From: Arthrobacter celericrescens
GTDB taxonomy: Bacteria > Actinomycetota > Actinomycetes > Actinomycetales > Micrococcaceae
Assembly: GCF_003614925.1 (NCBI RefSeq)
Contig: NZ_QYLP01000037.1
Span: 57,748 to 121,747, forward strand
Reading direction: 5' to 3'
DNA length: 64,000 nucleotides
Each line of letters opens with the position of its first letter. The stretch's first letter is position 1. This document shows, one piece after another, positions 1-10,769 of the stretch. A program made the translations under genes and the position numbers. A model generated the notes under the pieces. It saw only the letters and a list, made by a program, of their open reading frames with translations. It did no database searches and was not told the DNA's origin.

Positions 1-459
1 GCCGGGAACAATCCTGCGCAGCTTCTCCACGGCCTTGGCGTTGGCGCCGGCGCCGGCACCGATGACGGCGATGCGCTCCAAACCCTCCAGCCGGCCGAGT
101 GCGGGCAGCCAGTCGGTGGAACCCAGCCGGTAGGCCATGGCGGCACTCCGGGTCTGCCGGCCGTGGGCCTTGCCCCACAGCATGGCCACGGGGGCGCCGT
201 CGAGGAGGATCACGTCGCTGCGCTCATAGAGGGCACGGAAGTCAGGCCGGGAATGCATCAGCGTGATGCTGTGCAGGTTGTGGCCCACGATGAGCCTGGT
301 GCCCTCCCCGGCCAGGAAGCCACTGAGAACCTCCAACAGTTCGTCCACCCGCAGCGCGGTGACGTCAACATCCAGGAAGGGAACGCGGTCCTTCTTCAAT
401 TCCATGCGGTCCACCCCGTCCGACGACGCCCTGCCCCCATGTGCCGGTCCAGGAGTCAT
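1..459 (-). CDS. WecG/TagA/CpsF-family glycosyltransferase (N-terminal part; gene runs off the left edge)
   Basis: The first 153 residues are visible and the C-terminus lies outside the window. The family transfers a sugar, typically N-acetylmannosamine, onto an undecaprenyl-diphosphate-linked sugar on the inner face of the membrane during cell-wall polymer synthesis. The family pattern is seen as VGHNLHSITL (about residues 58-67) and DVILLDGAPVAMLWG (about 82-96), followed by a Gly/Ala-rich nucleotide-binding stretch (about 131-140). The ATG at 459 overlaps the TGA of the upstream tsaC gene by four bases (ATGA), which suggests translational coupling. A GTG at 414 or an ATG at 405 could also serve as start, because the first 15-18 residues look unconserved. 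The exact sugar substrate cannot be told. Confidence 0.8.
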   Translation of the reverse strand, partial: MTPGPAHGGRASSDGVDRMELKKDRVPFLDVDVTALRVDELLEVLSGFLAGEGTRLIVGHNLHSITLMHSRPDFRALYERSDVILLDGAPVAMLWGKAHGRQTRSAAMAYRLGSTDWLPALGRLEGLERIAVIGAGAGANAKAVEKLRRIVPG

Positions 460-1343
460 CCGGCAGCAGGCCCGCTGGATGGTAGAGTGCCCGGCCGGGC
501 GTCATCGGCGTCCGACGACGGTGCTTCGGTTTCGTCCGGTGCTGTGGTTTCCGCCGGCGCTGCGGTTGCGTCCGGTGCCTCGGATACCTCCGGCCCTTCC
601 GCCAGCCCCTCAAGGGGACCTTCCTGGGTCTCCTCAGGCGGCAGCGGCACGGCTTCGGCCTCGGGCATCGGCTCGGGTGCGACTTCGCCCAGGGCGAGGA
701 CGCCGGGAACCAGCTGCCGGAGCTGCTCGAGGGAAATCGCCCCCTCGCGCACCACGCGCAGGGGCAGCGAGGTGGCGTCGACGATCGTGGACGGCACGCC
801 TTCCTCCCCGTCGACCGGCCGCAGGCCGCCTTCGAGGTAGACCTCCACGGATTCGGCCAGTTGCTCCTGCGCCTCGGCAGCGGTGCGCGCGGCGGTGTGG
901 CCGGTGCGGTTTGCAGAGGAAACGGCCAGCGGGCCGGTGCGGTTGAGCAGCTCGAGCGCGATCGCGTCGTCGGGCATCCGCAGCGCCACCGTGCCGCGGG
1001 TTTCACCGAGGTCCCAGTCGAGGGACGGCTGGGCGTGGCAGATCAGGGTCAGTCCGCCCGGCCAGAAGGTTTCGGCCAGCTTGCGGGCTTCATCGAAGAT
1101 CTCGGTGGCAAGGCCGTCCAGGGCGCCGAGGCGGGGAATCAGCACCGGCGGCGGCATCTGCCGGCTACGGCCCTTGGAGACGAGCAGCATGGTCACGGCC
1201 TGCGGCGAAAAGGCATCGGCGGCGATGCCGTACACGGTGTCCGTGGGCATCACGATGCATTTCTTCTCGCTGATGGCGCGCTGGGCGTGGTCTATGCCGT
1301 CGGCGCGTTGTTCCTCTGACGTGCAGTCGTAGCTAGTGGTCAC
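456..1343 (-). CDS. tsaC: L-threonylcarbamoyladenylate synthase (YrdC/TsaC domain)
   Basis: It makes threonylcarbamoyl-AMP from threonine, bicarbonate and ATP, the first step of t6A37 modification of ANN-decoding tRNAs. The YrdC domain covers about residues 15-215: PTDTVYGIAADA, the KGRSRQMPPPVLI block in place of the usual KxRxxxxPL, TFWPGGLT, and SSANRTGHTA. The last 75 or so residues are a Pro/Ala/Glu-rich tail with no recognisable domain. It is not the Sua5 C-terminal domain, and it explains the 295-aa length compared with about 210 for plain TsaC. The start is GTG. The gene lies 12 bp after prmC and overlaps the next gene by 4 bp, so rho, prfA, prmC and tsaC form a translation-related cluster. 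Confidence 0.93.
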   Translation of the reverse strand: MTTSYDCTSEEQRADGIDHAQRAISEKKCIVMPTDTVYGIAADAFSPQAVTMLLVSKGRSRQMPPPVLIPRLGALDGLATEIFDEARKLAETFWPGGLTLICHAQPSLDWDLGETRGTVALRMPDDAIALELLNRTGPLAVSSANRTGHTAARTAAEAQEQLAESVEVYLEGGLRPVDGEEGVPSTIVDATSLPLRVVREGAISLEQLRQLVPGVLALGEVAPEPMPEAEAVPLPPEETQEGPLEGLAEGPEVSEAPDATAAPAETTAPDETEAPSSDADDARPGTLPSSGPAAG

Positions 1344-1355
1344 TGCGTTATTCTT

Positions 1356-2228
1356 TCACTCCCGCGGGCCGGCCGGTGACAGCACCGCGCTCGTTGCCCG
1401 CTGCTTGCCGTTGAGGTCGTTGTGCGAGGTGACGTCGTCCCAGCAGCCCGCCTCCCGCAGGTGGCGGGCGATCCAGCCGGCCTGTACCTCGGCGTGTTCC
1501 ATCACGAAGTAGCCGCCGGTCTTCAGGAGACGGGCCGCGGAGGCCGCCGCCGCCGTCGGGAGCTCCATGCCGTCCGCTCCCCCGCCGTACAGCGCCTCGG
1601 GAGGATCGTGCAGCGCTACTTCGGGCTCGTTCGGAATGGCCTCGGCCGGGATGTACGGCGGGTTCGAGATCACGACGTCGAAGGTGCCGTTGTGTTCGGG
1701 CAGCGCGTCGCGCAGATCCCCGTGCACGAGCCTGACGCCCAGCGGCTGCAGGTTCTTCGCCGCCCAGGCGTGCGCAAAGGCGCTGAACTCGACGGCGTGG
1801 ACTTCGGCGCCCGGTACTTCGTGGGCGATCGAGGCGGCAATCGCGCCCGACCCGGTGCCCAGGTCCACCACCTTAGGGCGTTCGGTTCCGGCGATCCTGT
1901 CGATGACGAGCTGGACGACGGATTCCGTCTCCGGGCGGGGAATGAAGACGCCGGGCCCGACGGCGAGCGTCAGGTACCGGAAATGCGCGACGCCGGTGAT
2001 GTGCTGGAGCGGTACGCGGCTGGCGCGCTCGGCAACCAGTTCGCCGTAGCCCTCCGGTGCCGGGGACTCGCCGAGCAGCATCGCCCGCAGCCGGCCGAGG
2101 CCGACGCCGAGGACGTGTTCGGCGAGGAGCTCGGCGTCAACCCGTGGAGTGGGGACGCCGGCATCACTCAGGACGGCAGTGGCCTCGCGGACGGCGTCCG
2201 CGAGGCTTTGCCCAGTCTCGAAAGCCAT
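1356..2228 (-). CDS. prmC: Release factor glutamine methyltransferase PrmC
   Basis: A SAM-dependent enzyme that N5-methylates the glutamine of the GGQ motif in peptide release factors RF1 and RF2, raising termination efficiency. The 290-aa protein has the usual two parts. The N-terminal helical substrate-binding domain covers about residues 1-90. The methyltransferase core follows, with the SAM loop VVDLGTGSGAIAAS and the diagnostic NPPY motif in DVVISNPPYIPAEA. The gene is 17 bp downstream of prfA, its substrate gene, which is the common bacterial order. The ATG at 2228 is preceded by the prfA stop. Confidence 0.95.
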   Translation of the reverse strand: MAFETGQSLADAVREATAVLSDAGVPTPRVDAELLAEHVLGVGLGRLRAMLLGESPAPEGYGELVAERASRVPLQHITGVAHFRYLTLAVGPGVFIPRPETESVVQLVIDRIAGTERPKVVDLGTGSGAIAASIAHEVPGAEVHAVEFSAFAHAWAAKNLQPLGVRLVHGDLRDALPEHNGTFDVVISNPPYIPAEAIPNEPEVALHDPPEALYGGGADGMELPTAAAASAARLLKTGGYFVMEHAEVQAGWIARHLREAGCWDDVTSHNDLNGKQRATSAVLSPAGPRE

Positions 2229-2245
2229 CGGATTCCGGCCCGGAG

Positions 2246-3319
2246 CTACTCGCCGATGGCGTCCAGGCGCGCCTGCTCATCCATTTCGATGGCGGATTGG
2301 ATGACCGGTTCCAGGTCACCGTTCATGACGGCGTCCAAATTGTAGGCCTTGTACCCGGTGCGGTGGTCCGCGATGCGGTTTTCCGGGAAGTTGTAGGTGC
2401 GGATGCGCTCGGAACGGTCCATGGTGCGGATCTGCGACTTGCGGTGTTCGGCGCTTTCGGCGTCGAGCTGCTCCTGCTGGTGGGCCAGCAGGCGGGCCCG
2501 GAGCACGCGCATGGCGGCTTCACGGTTCTGCAGCTGGGACTTCTCGTTCTGCATGGCAACCACGATGCCCGTGGGCAGGTGGGTGATGCGGACGGCGGAG
2601 TCCGTGGTGTTCACGGACTGGCCGCCGGGGCCCGAGGAACGGTAGACGTCGATCTTGAGGTCGTTCTGGTTGATCTCGATCTCTTCGGGCTCGTCCACTT
2701 CGGGGAACACCAGCACGCCCGCGGCGGAGGTATGGATGCGGCCCTGGGATTCGGTGGCGGGGACACGCTGCACGCGGTGCACGCCGCCTTCGAACTTCAG
2801 CCGGGCCCAGACGCCCTCGGCGGGGTCGTTGGAAGAACCCTTGATGGCCATCTGGGCGTCCTTGTAGCCGCCCAGGTCAGATTCCGTGGAGGAGATGAGC
2901 TCGGTCTTCCAGCCGCGGGACTCCGCAAAGCGCGTGTACATCCGCAGCAGGTCGGCAGCGAAGAGCGCAGCTTCCTCGCCGCCCTCGCCGCCCTTGACCT
3001 CGATGATGACGTTGCGGGCGTCGTCCGGGTCGCGCGGGATGAGCAGGCGGCGCAGCTTCTCCTGGGCTACGGGGAGCTTCTCCTCGATCTGCTCCACCTC
3101 GGCGGCGAAATCGGGATCCTCGGCGGCCATTTCCTTGGCGGCCTCGAGATCGTCAGTGAGCCCGCGCCACCTGTTGTACGCCTCCACGATGCCCTGCAGC
3201 TGCGCGGAGCGGCGCCCCAGCTTCCGGGCAAGCGACTGGTCGGCATAGACGGCGGGATCGCTCAGCTGCGCCTGGATGGCAGCATGCTCATCAAGCAATC
3301 CCTGGACGGACTCAAACAT
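2246..3319 (-). CDS. prfA: Peptide chain release factor 1
   Basis: RF1 recognises UAA and UAG in the ribosomal A site and triggers hydrolysis of peptidyl-tRNA. The 357-aa protein carries the tripeptide anticodon PAT at residues 187-189, which separates RF1 from RF2. The catalytic GGQ is at 232-234 within [16 protein letters not shown]. The full family length is present. The ATG at 3319 is preceded by a weak purine-rich ribosome binding site. The partner RF2 gene (prfB) is at the other end of this window, and prmC, which modifies both, is directly downstream. Confidence 0.97.
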   Translation of the reverse strand: MFESVQGLLDEHAAIQAQLSDPAVYADQSLARKLGRRSAQLQGIVEAYNRWRGLTDDLEAAKEMAAEDPDFAAEVEQIEEKLPVAQEKLRRLLIPRDPDDARNVIIEVKGGEGGEEAALFAADLLRMYTRFAESRGWKTELISSTESDLGGYKDAQMAIKGSSNDPAEGVWARLKFEGGVHRVQRVPATESQGRIHTSAAGVLVFPEVDEPEEIEINQNDLKIDVYRSSGPGGQSVNTTDSAVRITHLPTGIVVAMQNEKSQLQNREAAMRVLRARLLAHQQEQLDAESAEHRKSQIRTMDRSERIRTYNFPENRIADHRTGYKAYNLDAVMNGDLEPVIQSAIEMDEQARLDAIGE

Positions 3320-3356
3320 TTTCCAAACCTCTTTCGACTTCTAAAGTCTAATGACT

Positions 3357-3421
3357 GCAACGCGGGGTCACTTACGGCCCATGTTGTGGGCCCGGATGGG
3401 CCGTATCTGACCCCGCGTTGC
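3357..3421. repeat. 65-nt imperfect palindrome between rho and prfA
   Basis: The arms are GCAACGCGGGGTCA (3357-3370) and its exact complement (3408-3421). Inside them, after a 3-nt mismatch on each side, lie ACGGCCCAT and ATGGGCCGT. The loop is about 13 nt and itself GC-rich. Transcribed from either strand this folds into one long hairpin. It sits directly after rho on the minus strand and could end or stabilise that transcript, but no U-run follows. Its length and position suggest a dispersed intergenic palindrome. Only one copy is in this window. Confidence 0.6.
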
Positions 3422-3483
3422 TCCGGGCAACGCGAAGGGGTGGGGCCGGCAATTATGCTCGACGGCCCCACCCCGGTTCACGC

Positions 3484-5565
<2,082 letters not shown>

Positions 5566-5867
5566 GAAGGATCCTTCCCCCTCGACGTCGCCCGGACTGG
5601 AGCCGGGCGCGATGATGTGTTCTGGACTGCAGTTCAGATCTGCAGCCGGGATGTCGGCCTTGCCGCTTATGGAGCCAGCAACGCCCGATTCTGATGACGT
5701 CTTCGATCCCCCGGAATGCGGGGTGCGGGCTGGCGCTGAAGGAAACAGAGTCGATCTGCAATGCCTGCGACAGGCCGAAAAGGAGACGACACCGGCAGGG
5801 ACTTCGACACAGTGGAAGACGGAACGTACCTGTTGCCAGGGTCCAATGTCAGGGAACTGCCCGCGGT
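5566..5867. other. 302-bp gap upstream of rho
   Basis: This holds the promoter and leader of rho (minus strand) and the downstream flank of thrB. A 12-bp palindrome GAAGGATCCTTC (5566-5577) covers the rho ribosome binding site, and a CTGCAG-containing inverted repeat lies near 5628-5650. I could not fix a promoter. The open frames across it look like shadows of no real gene. Confidence 0.4.
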
Positions 5868-6842
5868 TTACCGCCGGTGCAGTTCCACTCTAGCACCTTC
5901 GACGTCCACTGCCAGCGTCAGGACGCGCCAGGCGACGCCGGGTGTGCTGTCCGCGGCGAAGTCGGAAATCCGGGAAGCGACGGTTGCAGCTTCCTCTTCG
6001 CCGTTGGCCAGGGCCAGGACGGTGGGGCCCGCGCCCGACACGACGGCGGCGTGCCCCTCGGAACGGAGTGCCGCAATCAGCTGCGCGCTCGGCTGCATTG
6101 CCTCGGCCCGGTAGCTCTGGTGCAGGTAGTCCTCGGTGCCCGCGAGCAGGAATTCCGGCGCCTTGGTCAGGGCGTGGATCAGCAGCGCGGCCCGGCCGGA
6201 GTTCATGGCGGCGGCGTGGTGGCCCACGGAGGCGGGCAGCAGGCCGCGGGCGGTCTCGGTGGAAAGTTCGTAGTCCGGAACCGCGACCACCGGGATGACC
6301 GAGGGAACGACGTCGGCCCGGGCGCTGCTGTACTGCTCGCTGTCCTGCCAGGACAGCGCCAGTCCGCCGAAAATCGCGGGAGCGACGTTGTCCGGGTGGC
6401 CTTCCATTTCGCTGGTTAGCTGCAGGATCCATTCGCGGCTGCGCTGTGCTTCGGCAGGAACCAGCGAGTTCGCGGCCGTGACGGCGGCAACGACGGCGGA
6501 GGCGGAGGAACCGAGGCCGCGACCGTGCGGGTTGACATTGTCCGCGGTGATTCTCAGGCCGTTATGGCGGAAACCGAGTCGCTCAAGAGCGGTGTTGATC
6601 GCGCGGATGACCAGGTGGCTGGCGTCGCGCGGCAACGTGTCCGCGCCTTCGCCGGAGAGGTCGAACTCGAGCTCGCCGTTGTCCAGGGTCTCCACGGTCA
6701 GGGTGTCGTAGATGGACAGTGCCAGGCCGAGGCTGTCGTAGCCGGGGCCGAGGTTGGCGCTGGTTCCGGGAACCCGCACGGTCAGCTGCTGCCCCGCCGC
6801 GAGCGTCGTAAGTTCGCCCGCGGCGGGCTGCGTTGTTTCCAC
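5868..6842 (-). CDS. thrB: Homoserine kinase
   Basis: It phosphorylates homoserine with ATP to O-phosphohomoserine, the substrate of threonine synthase. This is a GHMP kinase of 324 aa: TVRVPGTSANLGPGYDSLG near the N-terminus, the ATP-binding NPHGRGLGSSASAVVA near residues 107-122, and the C-terminal GAGPTVLAL motif. The start is GTG at 6842, 36 bp after thrC, the last gene of the argS-lysA-hom-thrC-thrB run. Confidence 0.95.
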   Translation of the reverse strand: METTQPAAGELTTLAAGQQLTVRVPGTSANLGPGYDSLGLALSIYDTLTVETLDNGELEFDLSGEGADTLPRDASHLVIRAINTALERLGFRHNGLRITADNVNPHGRGLGSSASAVVAAVTAANSLVPAEAQRSREWILQLTSEMEGHPDNVAPAIFGGLALSWQDSEQYSSARADVVPSVIPVVAVPDYELSTETARGLLPASVGHHAAAMNSGRAALLIHALTKAPEFLLAGTEDYLHQSYRAEAMQPSAQLIAALRSEGHAAVVSGAGPTVLALANGEEEAATVASRISDFAADSTPGVAWRVLTLAVDVEGARVELHRR

Positions 6843-6878
6843 TCTTGGTTTTCTTCCAGTCCTGTTTGCTTCGGAGGC

Positions 6879-7985
6879 CTAGCGGGCGTCCAGACCCAGT
6901 TCGGTTGCCACGGTGACGACGTCGTTCGGCACCTTGACCGGCTGGACTTCGCTGCCGTCGGCGGTGCGGAGGGCCCACTGCGGGTCCTTCAGTCCATGTC
7001 CGGTGACGGTGATGACGATCGTCTTGCCGGTGGGTACCTCGCCTGCGGCGTGCTTCTTGATCAGGCCTGCGACGCCGGCGGCGGAGCCGGGCTCCACGAA
7101 GACGCCTTCCTTGGAGGACAGCCAGCGGTGGGCGTCCAGGATTTCCTCGTCGGTCACGGCCTCGATGAGCCCGCCGGACTCGTCGCGCGCGGCGATGGCG
7201 GTGTCCCAGGAGGCCGGGTTGCCGATGCGGATGGCCGTGGCGATGGTGTCCGGTTCGGTGATCGGGTGGCCGGCAACGAAGGGCGCGGCGCCGGCGGCCT
7301 GGAAGCCCCACATGGCCGGGGTCTTGGTGGACACGGCCGGCAGGGTGCCCGCGGTGGCGGACTCGTAGGGAGCGGAGTACTCCTTGTAGCCCTTCCAGTA
7401 GGCGCTGATGTTGCCGGCGTTGCCCACGGGCAGCACGTGGATGTCCGGGGCGTCGCCCAGGGAGTCGACCACCTCGAAGGCGCCGGTCTTCTGGCCCTGG
7501 ATACGGGCCGGGTTCACCGAGTTCACCAGGAACACGGGGTAGGACTCGCCAAGCTTGCGGGCGATGTCCAGGCAGTTGTCGAAGTTGCCGTCGACCTGCA
7601 GCAGGGTGGCACCGTGGGCGATTGCCTGGCTGAGCTTACCCATGGAGATCTTGCCTTCGGGCACCAGCACGGCGCATTTCAGGCCGGCCGCGGTGGCGTA
7701 CGCCGCGGCGGACGCGGAGGTGTTGCCAGTGGAGGCGCACACGACGGCTTTGGCACCGGCCTCGACGGCGGCGGTCATGGCCATGGTCATGCCGCGGTCC
7801 TTGAAGGAACCGGTGGGGTTCATGCCTTCGACCTTGAGGTACACCTGGGACCCGGTGAGCTCGGAGAGCTTCTGCGCGTGGACCAGCGGGGTGCCGCCCT
7901 CACCGAGGGTGATGACCGTGGTGGCTTCCGTGACCGGCAGACGTTCAGCGTATTCGCGGATTACCCCGCGCCATTGGTGAGCCAC
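6879..7985 (-). CDS. thrC: Threonine synthase
   Basis: A PLP enzyme that converts O-phosphohomoserine to threonine and phosphate, the last step of threonine synthesis. The 368-aa length and motifs fit the short bacterial/archaeal type. The PLP lysine is K62 in [11 protein letters not shown], and the phosphate-binding glycine loop [14 protein letters not shown] lies near residue 200. The GTG start directly abuts the hom stop codon with no gap, so the two genes are probably translationally coupled. I used the GTG because the protein begins at the normal place ([12 protein letters not shown]). Confidence 0.95.
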   Translation of the reverse strand: MAHQWRGVIREYAERLPVTEATTVITLGEGGTPLVHAQKLSELTGSQVYLKVEGMNPTGSFKDRGMTMAMTAAVEAGAKAVVCASTGNTSASAAAYATAAGLKCAVLVPEGKISMGKLSQAIAHGATLLQVDGNFDNCLDIARKLGESYPVFLVNSVNPARIQGQKTGAFEVVDSLGDAPDIHVLPVGNAGNISAYWKGYKEYSAPYESATAGTLPAVSTKTPAMWGFQAAGAAPFVAGHPITEPDTIATAIRIGNPASWDTAIAARDESGGLIEAVTDEEILDAHRWLSSKEGVFVEPGSAAGVAGLIKKHAAGEVPTGKTIVITVTGHGLKDPQWALRTADGSEVQPVKVPNDVVTVATELGLDAR

Positions 7986-9302
7986 TTAGACCCCTTCTAC
8001 CCGCAGTACGGATGTGACGGAATTGATGACGTCGAGGCCCTTCACGGCCTCGACGGTTGCCGCAAGTGCGGCTTCGGATGCACGGTGCGTGACGATCTTC
8101 AGCTCGGCCGACTCGACGTTCGAGGCGGCATCGCGGTGGATGGTCTGGCGCATGATTTCGATGGAAACGCCGTTCTCCGCAAAGATGTGCGCGATCCGGG
8201 CCAGGACGCCGGCCTGGTCGGCGACGTCGAGGCCGATGTAGTAGCTGGTCTCGGAGGCTTCCACCGGAAGCGCCGGGACGTGGCCTGTGGTGGTTTCGGT
8301 GCGGCCCGGGCCGCCCAGCACCAGGCGGCGCGCGGCGGACACGAGGTCGCCGAGCACTGCGGAGGCGGTGGGGGTGCCGCCGGCGCCCTGGCCGTAGAAC
8401 ATCAGTTCGCCGGCGTTCTCGGCCTCGATGAAAACGGCGTTGAAAGCGCCGCGGACGGCGGCCAGCGGGTGTTCGCGCGGCAGGAGCGTGGGGTGCACGC
8501 GCACCGAAACGCCCTCGCCGCCGTCGGCGTCCACCAGCTTCTCGGCGATGGCGAGCAGCTTGATGACAAAGCCGGCTTCCTTCGCCGAGGCGATATCCGA
8601 TGCAGTCACCTTGGTGATGCCTTCGCAGTGGACGTTTTCCAGGGCGAAGCGGGTATGGAAGGACAGCGAGGCAAGGATCGCGGCCTTCGCGGCGGCGTCA
8701 TGGCCCTCGACGTCGGCCGTGGGGTCTGCTTCCGCGTAGCCCAGGCGCTGTGCTTCGGCCAGGGCGTCGGCGAACTGGGCGCCGGTGGTGTCCATCTGGT
8801 CGAGGATGAAGTTGGTGGTGCCGTTCACGATGCCGAGCACGCGGGTGATGCGGTCGCCGGAGAGGCTGTCGCGGATGGGGCGCAGGATCGGGATCGCACC
8901 GGCGACGGCGGCCTCGTAGGACAGCTGCACGCCGGCCTTGTCTGCCTCTTCGTAGAGGGTGGGGCCGTCCTGCGCGAGCAGCGCCTTGTTGCCGGTGACC
9001 ACGCAGGCACCGTTCTGGATGGCGGTGAGGATCAGGGAGCGGGCCGGTTCGATGCCGCCGAGCAGCTCGATGACGAGGTCGGCGTCCTTGACCAGGGTCT
9101 CGGCGTCGGTGGTGAACAGTTCGCGCGGAAGCTCCACGTCACGCTTGGCGTCGAGGTTGCGCACGGCGATCCCGGAGAGCTCCAGGCGGGCGCCGCTGCG
9201 GGCGGCCAGGGCCTCGGCGTCGTCAAGCAGAATCCGCGCCACCTGTGCCCCGACGTTGCCACAACCCAGCAGGGCCACTTTCAAGGTGCGCACTTCAGAC
9301 AT
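7986..9302 (-). CDS. hom: Homoserine dehydrogenase
   Basis: It reduces aspartate semialdehyde to homoserine with NAD(P)H, the branch point toward threonine and methionine. The 438-aa protein has the Rossmann start VALLGCGNVGAQVARIL (residues 8-24), the catalytic domain with NGTTNFIL and AEADPTADVEGHDAA, and a C-terminal ACT domain from about residue 355. The ACT domain is the usual site of threonine feedback inhibition. The ATG at 9302 lies inside the end of lysA, with an 8-bp overlap. Confidence 0.96.
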   Translation of the reverse strand: MSEVRTLKVALLGCGNVGAQVARILLDDAEALAARSGARLELSGIAVRNLDAKRDVELPRELFTTDAETLVKDADLVIELLGGIEPARSLILTAIQNGACVVTGNKALLAQDGPTLYEEADKAGVQLSYEAAVAGAIPILRPIRDSLSGDRITRVLGIVNGTTNFILDQMDTTGAQFADALAEAQRLGYAEADPTADVEGHDAAAKAAILASLSFHTRFALENVHCEGITKVTASDIASAKEAGFVIKLLAIAEKLVDADGGEGVSVRVHPTLLPREHPLAAVRGAFNAVFIEAENAGELMFYGQGAGGTPTASAVLGDLVSAARRLVLGGPGRTETTTGHVPALPVEASETSYYIGLDVADQAGVLARIAHIFAENGVSIEIMRQTIHRDAASNVESAELKIVTHRASEAALAATVEAVKGLDVINSVTSVLRVEGV

Positions 9303-10764
9303 TCGCCACTCCCATGTCGCGGTTCAACAGATCTTCTTCGGTTTCCCCGCGGACAATCCACCGGGCCGTTCCGCCGCGCACAGCGACGACGCCCGGCCGG
9401 GCAAGGTAGTTGTAGTTGCTGGAGAGGGCCCAGCAGTAGGCGCCGGTACCCGGTACTGCGAGCAAATCACCGGCTGCCACATCCGCGGGCAGATATACAT
9501 CTCTAACAACTATGTCGCCGCTCTCGCAATGTTTGCCCACTACTCGGGACAGCTGCGGTTCGGCAAGGGTGGTCCGGGAGGCGAGAACGGCCGAATAATC
9601 CGCGTCGTAGAGCACCGGACGGGCGTTGTCGCTCATGCCGCCGTCGACCGACACATAGCGGCGCGGGAACGTAACGTTTTCCGCCGCTCCGGCGGCCTCC
9701 GGGGCGTCCACGCGCACCGTTTTCAGGGTGCCGACCTCGTAGAGGGTGAAGGTGCTGCTGCCGACGATCGCGCGGCCGGGTTCGATCGAGATGCGCGGCG
9801 ACGTGATGCCGAGCTGCGCGCAGGTGGAGCGGACGACGGCGGCCATCGCCTGCGCGATTTCCGCCGCGGGGCGGGGGGTGTCCACCGGGGTGTAGGCAAT
9901 GCCGTAGCCGCCGCCGAGGTCGAGCTCGGGCAGGGTGATGGAGTACTTGGACTGCATCGCGGCCAGGAAGGTAAGCAGCTTTTCGGCGGCCAGGGCGAAG
10001 CCTTCGGGTTCGAAGATCTGCGAACCGATGTGGCAGTGCAGGCCCAGCAGCTCCACGCTGTCATAGGCGGTGGCCGCGGCCACGGCTTCTTCCGCTGCGG
10101 AGAGGCCGGCTTCCTCGGTGGAGTCCCCGGCCATGGAGAGGCCGAACTTCTGGTCCTCGTGCGCGGTGGCGATGAACTCGTGGGTGTGCGCGTGCACGCC
10201 CGGAGTCAGGCGCAGCATCACCTTGGCCACCTCGCCGCGGCCCGAGGCGATCTTGGCCACGCGCTCAAGTTCGTCCAGGCTGTCCACGACGATCCGGCCG
10301 AGTTTCATGTCCAGGGCCCGGTTGATCTCGGCGTCGGACTTGTTGTTGCCGTGCAGGCCGAGGTTCGCGCCGTCGATCCCGGCGCGGGCGGCCACGGCGA
10401 GCTCGCCGCCGGAGCAGGTGTCCAGGCGCAGGCCCTCCTCCGCCACCCAGGAGGCGACGGCAGTGCACAGGAAGGACTTGCCGGCGTAGTAGACATCCAC
10501 TCCCCCACAGATGTCCTCGAACGCGGCGTCGAAGGCGTCCTTGAAGGCGCGGGCCCGGGCGCGGAAGTCCGTTTCGCTCATCACGAAGAGCGGGCTGCCG
10601 AACTGTGCCTTGAGTTCGCTGACGGGGATGCCGTCGATGGCGAGCTCGCCGCCGTCGTTCCGTTCAACCCCGGCCGCCCACATGGGCGCGTGCAGGGCGT
10701 TCAGGTCGGACGGCACGGCGAGCCATTCCGGGGCGAGGGGCGAGGCCCCTGTTGTTTCGGTCAT
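9295..10764 (-). CDS. lysA: Diaminopimelate decarboxylase
   Basis: This PLP enzyme decarboxylates meso-diaminopimelate to lysine. The 489-aa fold-type III barrel has the PLP lysine at K96 in YYAGKSFLC, the substrate motif LDTCSGGEL and the glycine loop LDLGGGYGIAY. The ATG at 10764 was chosen because it lies 5 bp after the argS stop; an upstream start would sit inside argS and add a residue stretch unlike LysA. The protein is slightly longer than E. coli LysA, with an extra N-terminal segment of about 50 residues common in actinobacteria. The argS-lysA-hom order is typical of actinobacteria. Confidence 0.96.
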   Translation of the reverse strand: MTETTGASPLAPEWLAVPSDLNALHAPMWAAGVERNDGGELAIDGIPVSELKAQFGSPLFVMSETDFRARARAFKDAFDAAFEDICGGVDVYYAGKSFLCTAVASWVAEEGLRLDTCSGGELAVAARAGIDGANLGLHGNNKSDAEINRALDMKLGRIVVDSLDELERVAKIASGRGEVAKVMLRLTPGVHAHTHEFIATAHEDQKFGLSMAGDSTEEAGLSAAEEAVAAATAYDSVELLGLHCHIGSQIFEPEGFALAAEKLLTFLAAMQSKYSITLPELDLGGGYGIAYTPVDTPRPAAEIAQAMAAVVRSTCAQLGITSPRISIEPGRAIVGSSTFTLYEVGTLKTVRVDAPEAAGAAENVTFPRRYVSVDGGMSDNARPVLYDADYSAVLASRTTLAEPQLSRVVGKHCESGDIVVRDVYLPADVAAGDLLAVPGTGAYCWALSSNYNYLARPGVVAVRGGTARWIVRGETEEDLLNRDMGVANV

Positions 10765-10769
10765 CGGGG

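Noticed and set aside
6525..9506. 993-codon open frame on the plus strand across thrB, thrC and hom
   Set aside because: It spans three well-identified genes on the other strand and shows no family motif; a GC-rich shadow.
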